Shown here piece after piece: positions 16,598 to 25,884 of a DNA stretch of 64,000 nucleotides (the stretch's first letter is position 1; each line of letters begins with the position of its first letter). Below the pieces are notes generated by a model. That model saw only the letters and a program-made list of their open reading frames with translations. It ran no database searches and was not told the origin of the DNA. The DNA is taken from NCBI GenBank assembly GCA_910586615.1, contig CAJUJP010000006.1, positions 50,801-114,800 of the forward strand, in the 5' to 3' direction. The DNA is from an uncultured Lachnospiraceae bacterium (lineage in GTDB: Bacteria > Bacillota > Clostridia > Lachnospirales > Lachnospiraceae). A program made the position numbers and the translations under genes.

Positions 16598-18880
16598 ATG
16601 AAAGAGATTATGATCACTTCTTCAGTTTTGATACTGTGCATTATGCTGATCCGGGTTATTTTCAAGGGAAAAATCAGCAGCAGGCTTCAGTATGCACTGT
16701 GGCTTCTTGCAGCGCTGCGCCTTGTGATTCCTTTTTCGGCACAGATCAGTATGCCTGTCGGATCTATAGAAGACTTCCGGGTTATGGATCTGGTGGAACT
16801 GATGGAGGCAAGGGTGGGGGATCCATCGGAATTACTTGAGCGTCCTGTCAGCTTTACAATGTCTTTAGAAGGCGGCTTTGGAGATATGATGGCGGAATGG
16901 CTGTCGGGAAAGGGTGGGGATTCAGATGTCGCCCGGCAGGCTGACGGGCCTACCAGCGTTTTTCTGGCAGGAAGGATAGGAGCGGGCTGGATCGATGTGT
17001 TCCGGGGATTATGGATCGGTGGTATGGTGCTGGCGGCAGCATGGATGCTTGCCACGAATTTTTTCTTTTGGCGCAGGCTGCATAAAGGGAGAAGAGAGTT
17101 TGTGCCTGCCGGCGGATCCGGAGATAAAGCTGAACATGAAAGCACATGCATGGACAAAAAAACAGGAACCGGAAAGAATGAAAAAAGATCCGTGAAGATT
17201 TATGTTGTGGATGAACTTGCATCGCCCTGTTTATATGGGTTTCCGGGAAGGGAAGCAATATATCTGACGCCGGATGCGGCTGAGGATGAAAAACGGATGC
17301 GGCATGTGCTGACCCATGAAATGTGCCACAGGAAACACGGGGACAGTTTCTGGTCGATTCTCCGCAGCGTTCTGGTGGTGGTGTATTGGGTAAATCCGCT
17401 TGTCTGGGCGGCGGCGTTTTTGTCTAAAAGAGACTGTGAACTTGCCTGTGACGAGGCGGCCCTTATGCTGCTGGGTGAGGATCAGAGAATTCCCTACGGT
17501 GAGACACTTCTTTCCATTATTACAAAGAAGAGCAGGCTGTCTGATCTTGCCTGTACGGCGACGACGATGACGGGCAGCGGCAGGAGTGTAAAGGAAAGGA
17601 TCAGGTTTATTGCCGAAAAGCCCAGAGTTCTGGGTGCGGCAGTGGTGGCTGCACTGCTTCTTGTTCTGGTTGTTTCAGTGATGGTATTTACGAAGAATCC
17701 ACGTTTAAGCGGCGGTACATGGGAAGAAGGGGATGCGGTGGTCATTTCCGGTGAGTTGATGGTCAGACTGCCTGAAACCATAGCCGGAATCAGCGGATAT
17801 CATATTGAGGAGAACAGCGGGGATATTCTGGTTTATCAGGTCAGCTCCGGCAGAGAGGCGGGCAGATTCCGGGCACTTTCATTTGGAGAAGCCGTGGTGC
17901 TGGCGGAAGAGGGAAGGGAGATTGTGCCACTGGGCAGTTACGGACGAAATCCTTATCTCCGGCAGTATCTGGGACTGCTGAACGAAGATGCATCTGTGGA
18001 GGTGACAGAGCACAATTATTTACCAGATGAAGCCATCGGGCATACTTATATACCTGGCGGTGCGGAAGGCAGTGCAGCGGGTATGGACAGCAATAGCAAT
18101 AGGGAAGAGCCTGATGTCATGGAAGATGACACCACATATGTTCTGGAGGGCAGCGTAGAGTATCTTCCCGATGAAGAAATCGTCACGGTCGGGATTCCGG
18201 CAGCCGGTTCCTCTGAACTGTGCTATATATATGTGAAAGCAGATGATACCAGGGTAAAAGAAGCTGATCTGGATGAAATGGAGTACATCAACCGCGAATT
18301 AGAGGCGGTAGTAAATCAGGCGGTGATTGTCAGTGCGGACCGGGAGGTCGGAGAGAAGACTTTTACCGACCTTGCAAAGAACAGAACCGCGTATCTTGGT
18401 GACGCTTCAAAGGTTTCCGCGCTGGTAAACGCGCTGCCTCAGCCGGAGGGACTGGCGTATACAGGAATAGAGCTTCACACAGATTCAGATACGGAACTTG
18501 CTCTGGATATTTTATATGAAATGACAGCGGGGCGCTGGGAGGATGTAGATGAGGAACTGATGCATGTAAATGCAGTTATGCTTTTTGCCACCATTGGGAA
18601 TCTGGAAAAGTGTAATTTCAGGATAGAGGGAGATCAGGGCGAGATCAAGGCAGAAGTCAACAGTCAAAGCAGCGGCAGTCCGGCATCGAAAGAGATGGAA
18701 GCGGGTATGCTTGGACATTATGAAGTTATGAGCATTGAAAGCATCAGTTTTGAAAGAACAGATCTGGAAAAGAAATGGGGGGAGCTTTGGAACGGGGATG
18801 CACAAGCAGAGGAGAATGTGTTAACAGAGCAGTTAAAAAGCCTTTATGCCCAGGCCGTTGCAGACTCAGGCATGGACTGA
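16598..18880 (+). CDS. BlaR1-like M56 metalloprotease sensor
   Basis: 760 residues. The N-terminal third has about four membrane helices (ITSSVLILCIMLIRVIF, LQYALWLLAALRLVIPF and others). The cytoplasmic zinc protease domain has HEMCH near residue 241 (the HExxH motif of peptidase family M56) followed by DCELACDEAAL, which supplies the third ligand. Another helix (VVAALLLVLVVSVMVF) leads to an extracellular region of about 380 residues, not the penicillin-binding domain of classical BlaR1; its end resembles DUF4825-like modules. It probably cleaves the BlaI-type repressor encoded just upstream in response to an unknown outside signal. GGAGG before ATG 16598 decides the start over an in-frame GTG at 16586. 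Confidence 0.85.
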   Translation: MKEIMITSSVLILCIMLIRVIFKGKISSRLQYALWLLAALRLVIPFSAQISMPVGSIEDFRVMDLVELMEARVGDPSELLERPVSFTMSLEGGFGDMMAEWLSGKGGDSDVARQADGPTSVFLAGRIGAGWIDVFRGLWIGGMVLAAAWMLATNFFFWRRLHKGRREFVPAGGSGDKAEHESTCMDKKTGTGKNEKRSVKIYVVDELASPCLYGFPGREAIYLTPDAAEDEKRMRHVLTHEMCHRKHGDSFWSILRSVLVVVYWVNPLVWAAAFLSKRDCELACDEAALMLLGEDQRIPYGETLLSIITKKSRLSDLACTATTMTGSGRSVKERIRFIAEKPRVLGAAVVAALLLVLVVSVMVFTKNPRLSGGTWEEGDAVVISGELMVRLPETIAGISGYHIEENSGDILVYQVSSGREAGRFRALSFGEAVVLAEEGREIVPLGSYGRNPYLRQYLGLLNEDASVEVTEHNYLPDEAIGHTYIPGGAEGSAAGMDSNSNREEPDVMEDDTTYVLEGSVEYLPDEEIVTVGIPAAGSSELCYIYVKADDTRVKEADLDEMEYINRELEAVVNQAVIVSADREVGEKTFTDLAKNRTAYLGDASKVSALVNALPQPEGLAYTGIELHTDSDTELALDILYEMTAGRWEDVDEELMHVNAVMLFATIGNLEKCNFRIEGDQGEIKAEVNSQSSGSPASKEMEAGMLGHYEVMSIESISFERTDLEKKWGELWNGDAQAEENVLTEQLKSLYAQAVADSGMD

Positions 18881-19146
18881 AAACTGTTGGATAAAATGTG
18901 GTGTCTTAAAATTTCTTTAAAAAAAATTAAGAATTATGAAACCTTTTCTTAACATATGCACTCTAATATATAAAGAGGAGTGTACTACTTGTGATAGTAC
19001 ACAAATGTTGTTTTCACGCGAAACGCAGGAATGTGATAACCGGACTGCAGCGAAGCCGAAAGTTTCATGCTGTAAAACCGGCGGCGTGGCGGACAGTCAT
19101 TCATCTTTATACGGAAGCGCTATCACGACAAAAGAGGGGAAAAGAA

Positions 19147-20193
19147 GTGGGACAGGCACAAAGAAAAAGACAGCAGGGTATGCAGTACAGAGATGTGGAA
19201 CTATGGGAGCTGTATGAGGGCAGACGTGAGAGAGACCGTGGCAGCAGGAGAAGAAGCAGTCATACAGGAAACAACAGGCCGGCGGATAAAGAGCTGAACA
19301 TTATGCTGTATGAGGAGAGCAGACCGGCCAGAGGCGGAGGCAGGAACAGTCAGGCACGAAACAGGAGTCCGCGGCCTGTACGGGAACTGCAGATACAGGA
19401 TACCGGCCGGCGGCGGGGAGCGGGTCCGGGACAGCGGACAGGCGCACAGACGATTTACAGAGGCAGTGCGCGGCCGGTACAGTCGCTGAGACGGCGGCGC
19501 GCCAGAAAGAGAAAGGTGTATCTGGCAAGAACTTTTATTGTGACGATGATGGTGCTTGCCCTTGTGCTGATCTACATGATGACAGGGCAGATCTACCGCC
19601 AGATTCATGAGCGCAAGGACAATAAGCGGAAGCCGGTTATTTCAGAAAAGATCGTGAAGGAGCAGGATGCACCTTCGGTGATGCGGCCGGCGCTGACGGA
19701 AGACTTTCTGGAAATTAATGATTTTTCCCGGCCGGGGACAGAACTTACAAAGATCAACAATATCTTTGTCCATTATACGGCGAATCCGGGCACGTCGGCG
19801 GCACAGAACAGAAGCTATTTTGCCAATCTGGCGTTGACACAGGAGCGGTCGGCAAGTGCGCATCTTATTATCGGATATGAGGGAGAAATCATCCAGTGCA
19901 TTCCTTTTGACGAGCAGGCTTACGCAGTTATGACACGCAACGAAGATTCCATCTCCATAGAATGCTGCTATGTGGATGCGGACGGTTCTTTTACACAGGA
20001 AACTTATGATTCACTGGTACATACACTGGCATGGCTGACGGATCAGTATGATCTGTCTACTCAGGATATTATGCGGCACTATGACTGCGGCGGCAAGAAG
20101 TGCCCTGTATATTATGTGGAACATGAGGATGCATGGAACAGGCTTTTGGAGGACGTGGAAGCATACCGGCAGACTTGCATGAAAAAACATTAA
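19147..20193 (+). CDS. Membrane-anchored N-acetylmuramoyl-L-alanine amidase
   Basis: An Arg/Gly-rich cytoplasmic region of about 120 residues, one transmembrane helix (TFIVTMMVLALVLIYMM), then an extracellular amidase_2/PGRP-fold domain. Zinc-site motifs are visible: the His in NNIFVHYTANPG, the His in SASAHLIIGYEG, and the RHYDCGGKKCP block that ends the active site. The reaction is cleavage of the bond between muramic acid and the stem peptide in peptidoglycan. The start is uncertain: GTG 19147 follows AGAGGGGAA and is preferred, while the frame stays open to GTG 18991 but that extension has no protein-like composition. The long basic N-terminus is unusual. The stop codon lies inside the 5' arm of a hairpin. 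Confidence 0.82.
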   Translation: MGQAQRKRQQGMQYRDVELWELYEGRRERDRGSRRRSSHTGNNRPADKELNIMLYEESRPARGGGRNSQARNRSPRPVRELQIQDTGRRRGAGPGQRTGAQTIYRGSARPVQSLRRRRARKRKVYLARTFIVTMMVLALVLIYMMTGQIYRQIHERKDNKRKPVISEKIVKEQDAPSVMRPALTEDFLEINDFSRPGTELTKINNIFVHYTANPGTSAAQNRSYFANLALTQERSASAHLIIGYEGEIIQCIPFDEQAYAVMTRNEDSISIECCYVDADGSFTQETYDSLVHTLAWLTDQYDLSTQDIMRHYDCGGKKCPVYYVEHEDAWNRLLEDVEAYRQTCMKKH

Positions 20194-20269
20194 CCAACTC
20201 TAAGGCAGCAAAGAACGCAGCCTAAGAGTTGCTAAATGTTTAAGAGAATGCCGAAAAACAGGCATTTTC
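20185..20269 (+). repeat. CTAAG hairpin element, copy B
   Basis: Stem 1 (20185-20241) has arms AAACATTAACCAACTCTAAGG and its partner CCTAAGAGTTGCTAAATGTTT; both arms again keep CTAAG, giving an A-A mismatch. Stem 2 (about 20246-20268) is GAATGCC/GGCATTTTC around AAAAACA, very like the hairpin at 11966-11989. It overlaps the stop codon of the amidase gene and may serve as its 3' end. Confidence 0.65.
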
Positions 20270-20444
20270 CGCACTGATTTATAAAATGAAGAGAGATCGG
20301 GAGCAGGCTTAAGTCGGCTCCCTGTTTTAATGAAATATGCTGATGAAATATATAAAAAAACATGGAAAGAACGTGCTGTTGATGATACAATAGATATAAT
20401 TATAAGAACAAGCCATACAGGGGCGGAAGGACGGTGAAGCGCAT

Positions 20445-20861
20445 ATGGAAGACAGGAATAAGGAAACTATTTTTGATCAGACAGGCGAATCGGCTGGCAG
20501 GAAGCATATCCTGATCGTGGATGATGATCTGAATATGTTAAAGACGCTTCGCTACTATTTGCAGGATACATATAAGGTGACAGTGATCAATTCCGGAAAA
20601 GTTGCAGTAGATTTTCTGCTAAAATTTACGCCGGATCTGATCCTTCTGGATTATATGATGCCTATGTTTAACGGTGCGGCCGTTCTCAAGATCATTAAGA
20701 GCCGTGAGGCCACCAGAGACATTCCGGTTTATTTCCTGACGGGTCAGACGGACAGAGACACAGTGGTGGAATGTCTCGCTCTGAAGCCGGCCGGCTATAT
20801 TGTCAAACCGGTAGCTAAGGATGCGCTGCTTGCGAAGATGAAAGAAGCGTTCGGCGAATGA
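20445..20861 (+). CDS. Stand-alone response regulator receiver protein
   Basis: 138 residues: a 17-residue lead, then one CheY-like receiver domain. Acidic residues in ILIVDDDLNM, the phosphoacceptor Asp in LILLDYMMP (about residue 68), the Thr in VYFLTGQ and the Lys in IVKPVAK are all present, so it should be phosphorylatable. It has no output domain, which suggests a phosphate shuttle or protein-protein signalling. The hybrid kinase starting 115 bp downstream has its own receiver and HPt domain and is the obvious partner. Confidence 0.88.
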   Translation: MEDRNKETIFDQTGESAGRKHILIVDDDLNMLKTLRYYLQDTYKVTVINSGKVAVDFLLKFTPDLILLDYMMPMFNGAAVLKIIKSREATRDIPVYFLTGQTDRDTVVECLALKPAGYIVKPVAKDALLAKMKEAFGE

Positions 20862-20976
20862 TCAGGGAATGGTAAGGTTCAGAACCCGGCTGGTAAGAAG
20901 GGAGCAGGCTTCACGCACGGAGCAGAGGTGCGTGAAGCCATAGGGTAAATTGCTGCCGGGTTTTAGAGGGTTTGCT

Positions 20977-23409
20977 ATGTGGGGAAATAAAAATGCGAAA
21001 GTTCCAAAGTACTTATTTGGGGCTTTTTGTTTCTATTTATTATATTTTATATCAATTATCATCTATCTTGACATGGATCTGAGATGGATCGGGGTGCCGG
21101 CCGGGAGTTTTATCTTAAGCCTGTTTATCCTTTGGAAATTTGACAGCAGGATAGAAATTCAGGCGTATACAATTTCGGTCTTTACTTTCATCAATATTTT
21201 TGCATACAGTGTTTTGTTTGATGAATTTACAGAGGCATTTACCGTATTTTGTGCGGCTGTCTGCCTGCTTTCTTTTTACCATGTTGTCAAAGCAAATTAT
21301 ATGCTGCTGGGGCTTAGCACGGTTTATATTCTGTATGGGCTGATCTGGCAGGGAAAATGGCAGAATTTTCTGATGCATGACAGTTCCATTGCCATTACGA
21401 TCCGTATTGTCAGCGTTTATCTGGTGCAGATCATTCTCATCATGATGATCCGCCGGCAGCAGGCGATGCAGTGCCTGGTGGAACTGAAAGCGGAGGAAGC
21501 GGAGGCCGCGGCACAGGCGAAGGAAGATTTTCTTGCCAACATGAGCCATGAGATCAGAACTCCCATGAATGCCATCACGGGCATGGTGGAACTGGCGCTG
21601 CGCAATGACGCGCTGTCGAATCAGGACAAGGAGTATCTCTACAATATCCGGATGGCGGGAGAGGATCTGCTGGCCATCATCGACGATATTCTGGATGTCA
21701 CAAAGATAGATTCCGGTACACTTGAGATCACGGAGGAGGAATACGAGATTACTTCCATCATACATGACGTGGTGAATGTGATTCAGGTCATGCTGGGAGA
21801 GAAGCAGGTGGTGCTGCAGGTGGATGTGCATCCGGACATTCCGGCGCGTCTGAAGGGGGACGGCGTGCGGATTAAGCAGATCATTCTGAACCTGCTTGGC
21901 AATGCTGCCAAATATACGGAGAAAGGCAGTATTCATTTGACGGTTGAGTCTGTGCCTTTCGACGGAGACTGCAGCCGGATGGATCTGAAGGTCACTGTGA
22001 CGGATACGGGAATCGGAATGTCCGAGGAGCAGCTGGAGAATCTGTTTACCAAATTTAGCCAGGGGGACAGCAGCCGGAACCGTAACAACGGCGGAAGCGG
22101 GCTGGGTCTTGCTATATCCAAGCGGCTGATCGAATTGATGGGCGGCGCTCTCTGGGTAAAAAGCGTTTTAGGTGAAGGATCGGAGTTTGTGTTTACAGTC
22201 AGGCAGGAAGTAATCGATGCAAGGCCCTGTATCGACACGGATCCCCAGATCGTAAAACAGCCCGCTGTGAAGAAGGAAAACCAGGCTGCAGATCGTGAGA
22301 ACCGTAAGAAAGAGGGACGTCAGACTACCTTCACGGCCCCTGACGCAAGGATTCTGCTGGTGGATGACAACAAGGTCAACATTAAGGTGGCAGAAGGGCT
22401 GCTACGGCCTTACAAGATGTGTATCGAGACGGCCTGCAGCGGTATACAGGCCATTGAAATGGTGCATGACCGTATCTATGATCTGGTTTTCATGGATCAT
22501 ATGATGCCGGAGATGGATGGTGTGGAAACCACGAAGGTCATTCGAGGGCTGCCGGGAGAGCGGTTCCGCAGTATGCCGATCATTGCCTTGTCGGCAAATG
22601 CGGTTCGGGGAGCCAAAGAACTGTTTGTAGAGGCGGGCATGAATGATTTTGTGGCCAAGCCCATTGAAATGCGGATCATGGACAGAACACTGCGCAGGTG
22701 GCTGCCGGAACATAAAGTCATTTCCAACAAAAATGCTGCCGCAACAGGGACTAAGGAAGAAGATACGCCTGACTCAAAAGTCAATCCGCTGCGATGGCAG
22801 ATGGAAGGCATTGATGTGATGGTGGGGATGAAATATTCCGGTGAAGATGCAGAACTTTACAGAGAAGTGCTTTCCGATTACATGGATACCATAGAGGAGA
22901 AGGCAGATCTGATCGAACGCGCGGCGGCGGAGGGAGATCTGGAAACTTATACCATTGAAGTACATTCCCTGAAAAGCACATCCAGGTCCATCGGTGCCAT
23001 GGAACTGTCGGAGCTGGCAAAGGATCTGGAAGAAAGTGGTAAAAACGGCACCTGGGGAACGATCATTGCAAGGACACCGGCGCTGCTTTCCATGTATCGC
23101 GGGCTGTATCATGTGATCATGCCCTATCATACCGTGAAGGAAGAGGAAGTGCAGGAAAAGAAGCCTGTTGACGAAAAAGAGATCATGGAACTGCTGGGAC
23201 AGCTTCTGGAAGCCATGAATATGTATGATGCCATGAGCGGCGAGGAGATCACGGCAAAGCTTTCCGGGTATGACTTAGAGGATCCGTGGGCAGGTTATAT
23301 GCAGGAAGTGTCGGAGGCAATGGCACGGTTTGATTATGATGCCTGTAAAGAGAAGGCAGGCTTATGGCGCGGTGAATGGAAGGAAAACATGCGGAAGGCG
23401 GCTGATTGA
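20977..23409 (+). CDS. Hybrid sensor histidine kinase (HK-REC-HPt)
   Basis: 810 residues. Five or six N-terminal membrane helices with almost no outside loops (to about residue 165) are followed by a short coiled linker and a HisKA domain with SHEIRTPMNAITG (His near 191). The HATPase_c domain carries LLGNAAKYTEKGS, DTGIGM and GGSGLGLAISKRL. The receiver domain has RILLVDDNKVN and FMDHMMPEMDG (Asp near 505), and the C-terminal HPt domain has EVHSLKSTSRSIGA (His near 662). Such four-step phosphorelays end on a separate regulator, here perhaps the receiver protein upstream. The start ATG 20977 follows AGAGGG; an in-frame TTG at 20950 is less likely. The signal sensed is unknown. Confidence 0.92.
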   Translation: MWGNKNAKVPKYLFGAFCFYLLYFISIIIYLDMDLRWIGVPAGSFILSLFILWKFDSRIEIQAYTISVFTFINIFAYSVLFDEFTEAFTVFCAAVCLLSFYHVVKANYMLLGLSTVYILYGLIWQGKWQNFLMHDSSIAITIRIVSVYLVQIILIMMIRRQQAMQCLVELKAEEAEAAAQAKEDFLANMSHEIRTPMNAITGMVELALRNDALSNQDKEYLYNIRMAGEDLLAIIDDILDVTKIDSGTLEITEEEYEITSIIHDVVNVIQVMLGEKQVVLQVDVHPDIPARLKGDGVRIKQIILNLLGNAAKYTEKGSIHLTVESVPFDGDCSRMDLKVTVTDTGIGMSEEQLENLFTKFSQGDSSRNRNNGGSGLGLAISKRLIELMGGALWVKSVLGEGSEFVFTVRQEVIDARPCIDTDPQIVKQPAVKKENQAADRENRKKEGRQTTFTAPDARILLVDDNKVNIKVAEGLLRPYKMCIETACSGIQAIEMVHDRIYDLVFMDHMMPEMDGVETTKVIRGLPGERFRSMPIIALSANAVRGAKELFVEAGMNDFVAKPIEMRIMDRTLRRWLPEHKVISNKNAAATGTKEEDTPDSKVNPLRWQMEGIDVMVGMKYSGEDAELYREVLSDYMDTIEEKADLIERAAAEGDLETYTIEVHSLKSTSRSIGAMELSELAKDLEESGKNGTWGTIIARTPALLSMYRGLYHVIMPYHTVKEEEVQEKKPVDEKEIMELLGQLLEAMNMYDAMSGEEITAKLSGYDLEDPWAGYMQEVSEAMARFDYDACKEKAGLWRGEWKENMRKAAD

Positions 23410-23412
23410 TCA

Positions 23413-24318
23413 GTGGAAAAAGCGTATAAACTGGAATTTGCCGGAGAACAGACAGGCAGCCTGTATGTGAACTGCTGCGGACTTTCTCAGACAGAGGGGC
23501 TTCACAGCTTTGGACCGGCATTAAAACCACATTATCTGGTGCATTATATTCTAAGCGGCAAAGGCAGATTTCTGACCGGCGGAAAGGAGTATCCGCTGGA
23601 AACGGGCTACGGGTTTCTGATCACGCCGGACGAACTGGCTTTTTATCAGGCGGATGAACAGGATCCCTGGACCTATGTATGGGTGGGATTCAGCGGCACC
23701 AGAGCAGCAGAATATCTGAGCAATATAGGTTTGTCAGTGGGACATCCCGTTTTCAGGTCGGATGCTTCGGAGGAATTATACCGGATCGTAAAAGATATGA
23801 TGGAGCATAATACCTTCGGGCTGTCTAATGACCTGCGCAGGAACGGGCAGCTCGGCATTTTTCTGTCAGTAATCGCAGAGGGAACCGAAGTTGACCAGAA
23901 AAACGAGGCAGACAAGGCTAATACTTATGTGCGGAAAGCGGTCGCTTTTATTCAGAGTAATTATTGCAATCCTGTCAAAGTGACGGATGTGGCGGATTAT
24001 GTCTGTATTAACAGAAGCTATCTATATACGCTTTTTCAAAATTCCATGGGTATGTCGCCACAGCAGTTTCTGACTACCTTCCGGATTACCAAAGCCACGG
24101 AGCTTCTGCAGCTTACATCTCTGTCCATAGAGAGCATAGCGCTTTCCTGCGGGTATCATGATCCGCTTGTATTTACCAAGGCTTTTAAACAGATGAAAAA
24201 AATGTCGCCTACGGCCTACCGGCGGGAGATGTCGAAGGGGGAGACCCGGCGCAATAAAGAGCATTTGAAACAGGTGGAAAACTTTATCAATCAGATCAAC
24301 AGCCTGAATGAAACATGA
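23413..24318 (+). CDS. AraC-family transcriptional regulator
   Basis: 301 residues with an N-terminal cupin-type ligand-binding domain (HYLVHYILSGKGRFLTGG, LITPDELAFYQAD, WTYVWVGFSG) and two C-terminal helix-turn-helix units (VTDVADYVCINRSYLYTLF and IESIALSCGYHDPLVFTKAFK), the classic AraC/XylS layout. The N-domain pattern is that of sugar-responsive members. It starts with GTG three bases after the kinase stop codon, so translation is probably coupled to the kinase gene. galK and galT follow in the same direction after a terminator; control of the galactose genes is a reasonable inference. Confidence 0.88.
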   Translation: MEKAYKLEFAGEQTGSLYVNCCGLSQTEGLHSFGPALKPHYLVHYILSGKGRFLTGGKEYPLETGYGFLITPDELAFYQADEQDPWTYVWVGFSGTRAAEYLSNIGLSVGHPVFRSDASEELYRIVKDMMEHNTFGLSNDLRRNGQLGIFLSVIAEGTEVDQKNEADKANTYVRKAVAFIQSNYCNPVKVTDVADYVCINRSYLYTLFQNSMGMSPQQFLTTFRITKATELLQLTSLSIESIALSCGYHDPLVFTKAFKQMKKMSPTAYRREMSKGETRRNKEHLKQVENFINQINSLNET

Positions 24319-24640
24319 CAGCGGCAGGACAGGTATTCGAACCGGCTGGTGCTTTGGATATTACCACCGGGATTCTATGATGCGAAATTAAATATTGCGA
24401 TGCGATCAGACAACATTTTGACAGATTTATTTAACAAAGGGATATTTAAAATATCCCTCATTTTTTATATGATAATATCAGATAAAACAAACAGAACAAC
24501 CGAGTGCGCACTACAGAGCGGGAGCAAAACCCCATAGACCAGTGCGCTTAACAAAAAATTTGGTATTAACTGTCCGCGTGGGAAACCGGGCAGATAACGG
24601 AAACGGATGTCATAAATATAGAAAAAGAAGGAGAACGGGT
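24319..24640 (+). other. Regulatory gap between the AraC regulator and galK
   Basis: Holds the terminator at 24438-24466, then a leader with GCGCACT (24506-24512) that can pair with AGTGCGC (24541-24547) around a G-rich loop. No known riboswitch motif was recognised, and no gene. Confidence 0.4.
24438..24466 (+). terminator. Rho-independent terminator after the AraC regulator
   Basis: AGGGATAT/ATATCCCT stem with a TTAAA loop, followed by CA and six T. It isolates galKT from the regulator transcript. Confidence 0.85.
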
Positions 24641-25804
24641 ATGAAGGAGACGGTATTAAAGAAGTTTGAGGAGCTTTACGGGGATGCACAGGGCGTAAAG
24701 GTATATTTCGCACCGGGACGTGTGAATCTGATCGGTGAGCATACCGATTATAACGGAGGGCATGTGTTTCCCTGTGCATTGACCATCGGAACCTATGCCG
24801 CTGCACGGAAACGGGCGGACAGAAAACTGAATTTTTATTCCATGAATTTTGGAGAGATGGGTGTGATCGAGAGCAGCCTGGATGATCTGAAGCCTTATAA
24901 GGAGGCGGACTGGACCAACTATCCGAAGGGAGTTATGTGGGCGTTTGCCGGCAGAGGCATGACCATGGACTGCGGACTGGACATCGTGCTGAACGGAACG
25001 ATTCCCAATGGTTCCGGCCTTTCTTCTTCGGCTTCACTGGAAGTGCTGACGGGATATCTGTTGAAGGATCTGTACGGCTTCGATGTGACGAACATTGATC
25101 TTGCCAGGATCGGACAGTATTCCGAGAATAATTTTAACGGTATGAATTGTGGCATCATGGACCAGTTCGCTTCCGCAATGGGTAAGAAGGATCACGCGAT
25201 CTTCCTGGATACGGCGGATCTGTCCTATGAGTATGCGCCTCTTGCGCTGAGCGGGGCAAAGATTGTGGTTACGAACAGTAATGTGAAACATTCCCTTGTG
25301 AATTCCGAGTACAATGTGCGCAGAAGCGAGTGCGAGAAAGCGCTGGAAGAATTACAGACAGTTGTAGAGATCAAAGGACTGGGAGACCTTACCGAAGAGC
25401 AGTTTGAGGAACATAAATCTGCCATTCAGGACGAGGTTCGTGTCAGAAGGGCAAAACATGCGGTCTATGAAAACCGGAGAACGATCCGCGCGGTTGAGGC
25501 GTTGAAAAATCAGGATCTGAAACTGTTTGGCGAATTGATGAATGCTTCCCATGTATCGCTGCGCGATGATTATCAGGTATCCTGCGACGAGATCGATGTT
25601 CTTGTGGAAGAAGCGTGGAAGATCGACGGCGTTATCGGTTCCCGTATTACCGGAGGCGGATTCGGCGGCTGTACAGTGAGTATCGTGCGTGATGACGCAG
25701 TTGAGATTTTTAAAGAGAAAGTAGGCGCTGCATATCAGGAACGGACAGGGAAGACTGCTGATTTCTATGTAGTTGAGATTGGTGACGGCCCGGGAGAACT
25801 GTAA
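24641..25804 (+). CDS. galK: Galactokinase
   Basis: 387 residues. It phosphorylates galactose at C1 with ATP, the first committed step of the Leloir pathway. GHMP-kinase motifs are complete: the substrate signature GRVNLIGEHTDYNGG near residue 28, the ATP loop PNGSGLSSSAS near 125, the MNCGIMDQFASAMG block, and C-terminal GSRITGGGFGGC. The start is set by AAGAAGGAG at 24626-24633. It forms an operon with galT 80 bp downstream. No galE lies in the window, so the epimerase must be elsewhere. Confidence 0.97.
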   Translation: MKETVLKKFEELYGDAQGVKVYFAPGRVNLIGEHTDYNGGHVFPCALTIGTYAAARKRADRKLNFYSMNFGEMGVIESSLDDLKPYKEADWTNYPKGVMWAFAGRGMTMDCGLDIVLNGTIPNGSGLSSSASLEVLTGYLLKDLYGFDVTNIDLARIGQYSENNFNGMNCGIMDQFASAMGKKDHAIFLDTADLSYEYAPLALSGAKIVVTNSNVKHSLVNSEYNVRRSECEKALEELQTVVEIKGLGDLTEEQFEEHKSAIQDEVRVRRAKHAVYENRRTIRAVEALKNQDLKLFGELMNASHVSLRDDYQVSCDEIDVLVEEAWKIDGVIGSRITGGGFGGCTVSIVRDDAVEIFKEKVGAAYQERTGKTADFYVVEIGDGPGEL

Positions 25805-25884
25805 AGAGAAACAGATGATTGATAAGTGCAGCAGGGGCTTGCCGGAGAAGCATCAATGACAGGGGAAATGCAGGAGGTATGGAC

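Noticed and set aside
18991..19146. Upstream extension of the amidase gene from GTG 18991
   Set aside because: Composition is unlike protein and GTG 19147 has a better ribosome site; GAGGAG before 18991 keeps a small doubt.
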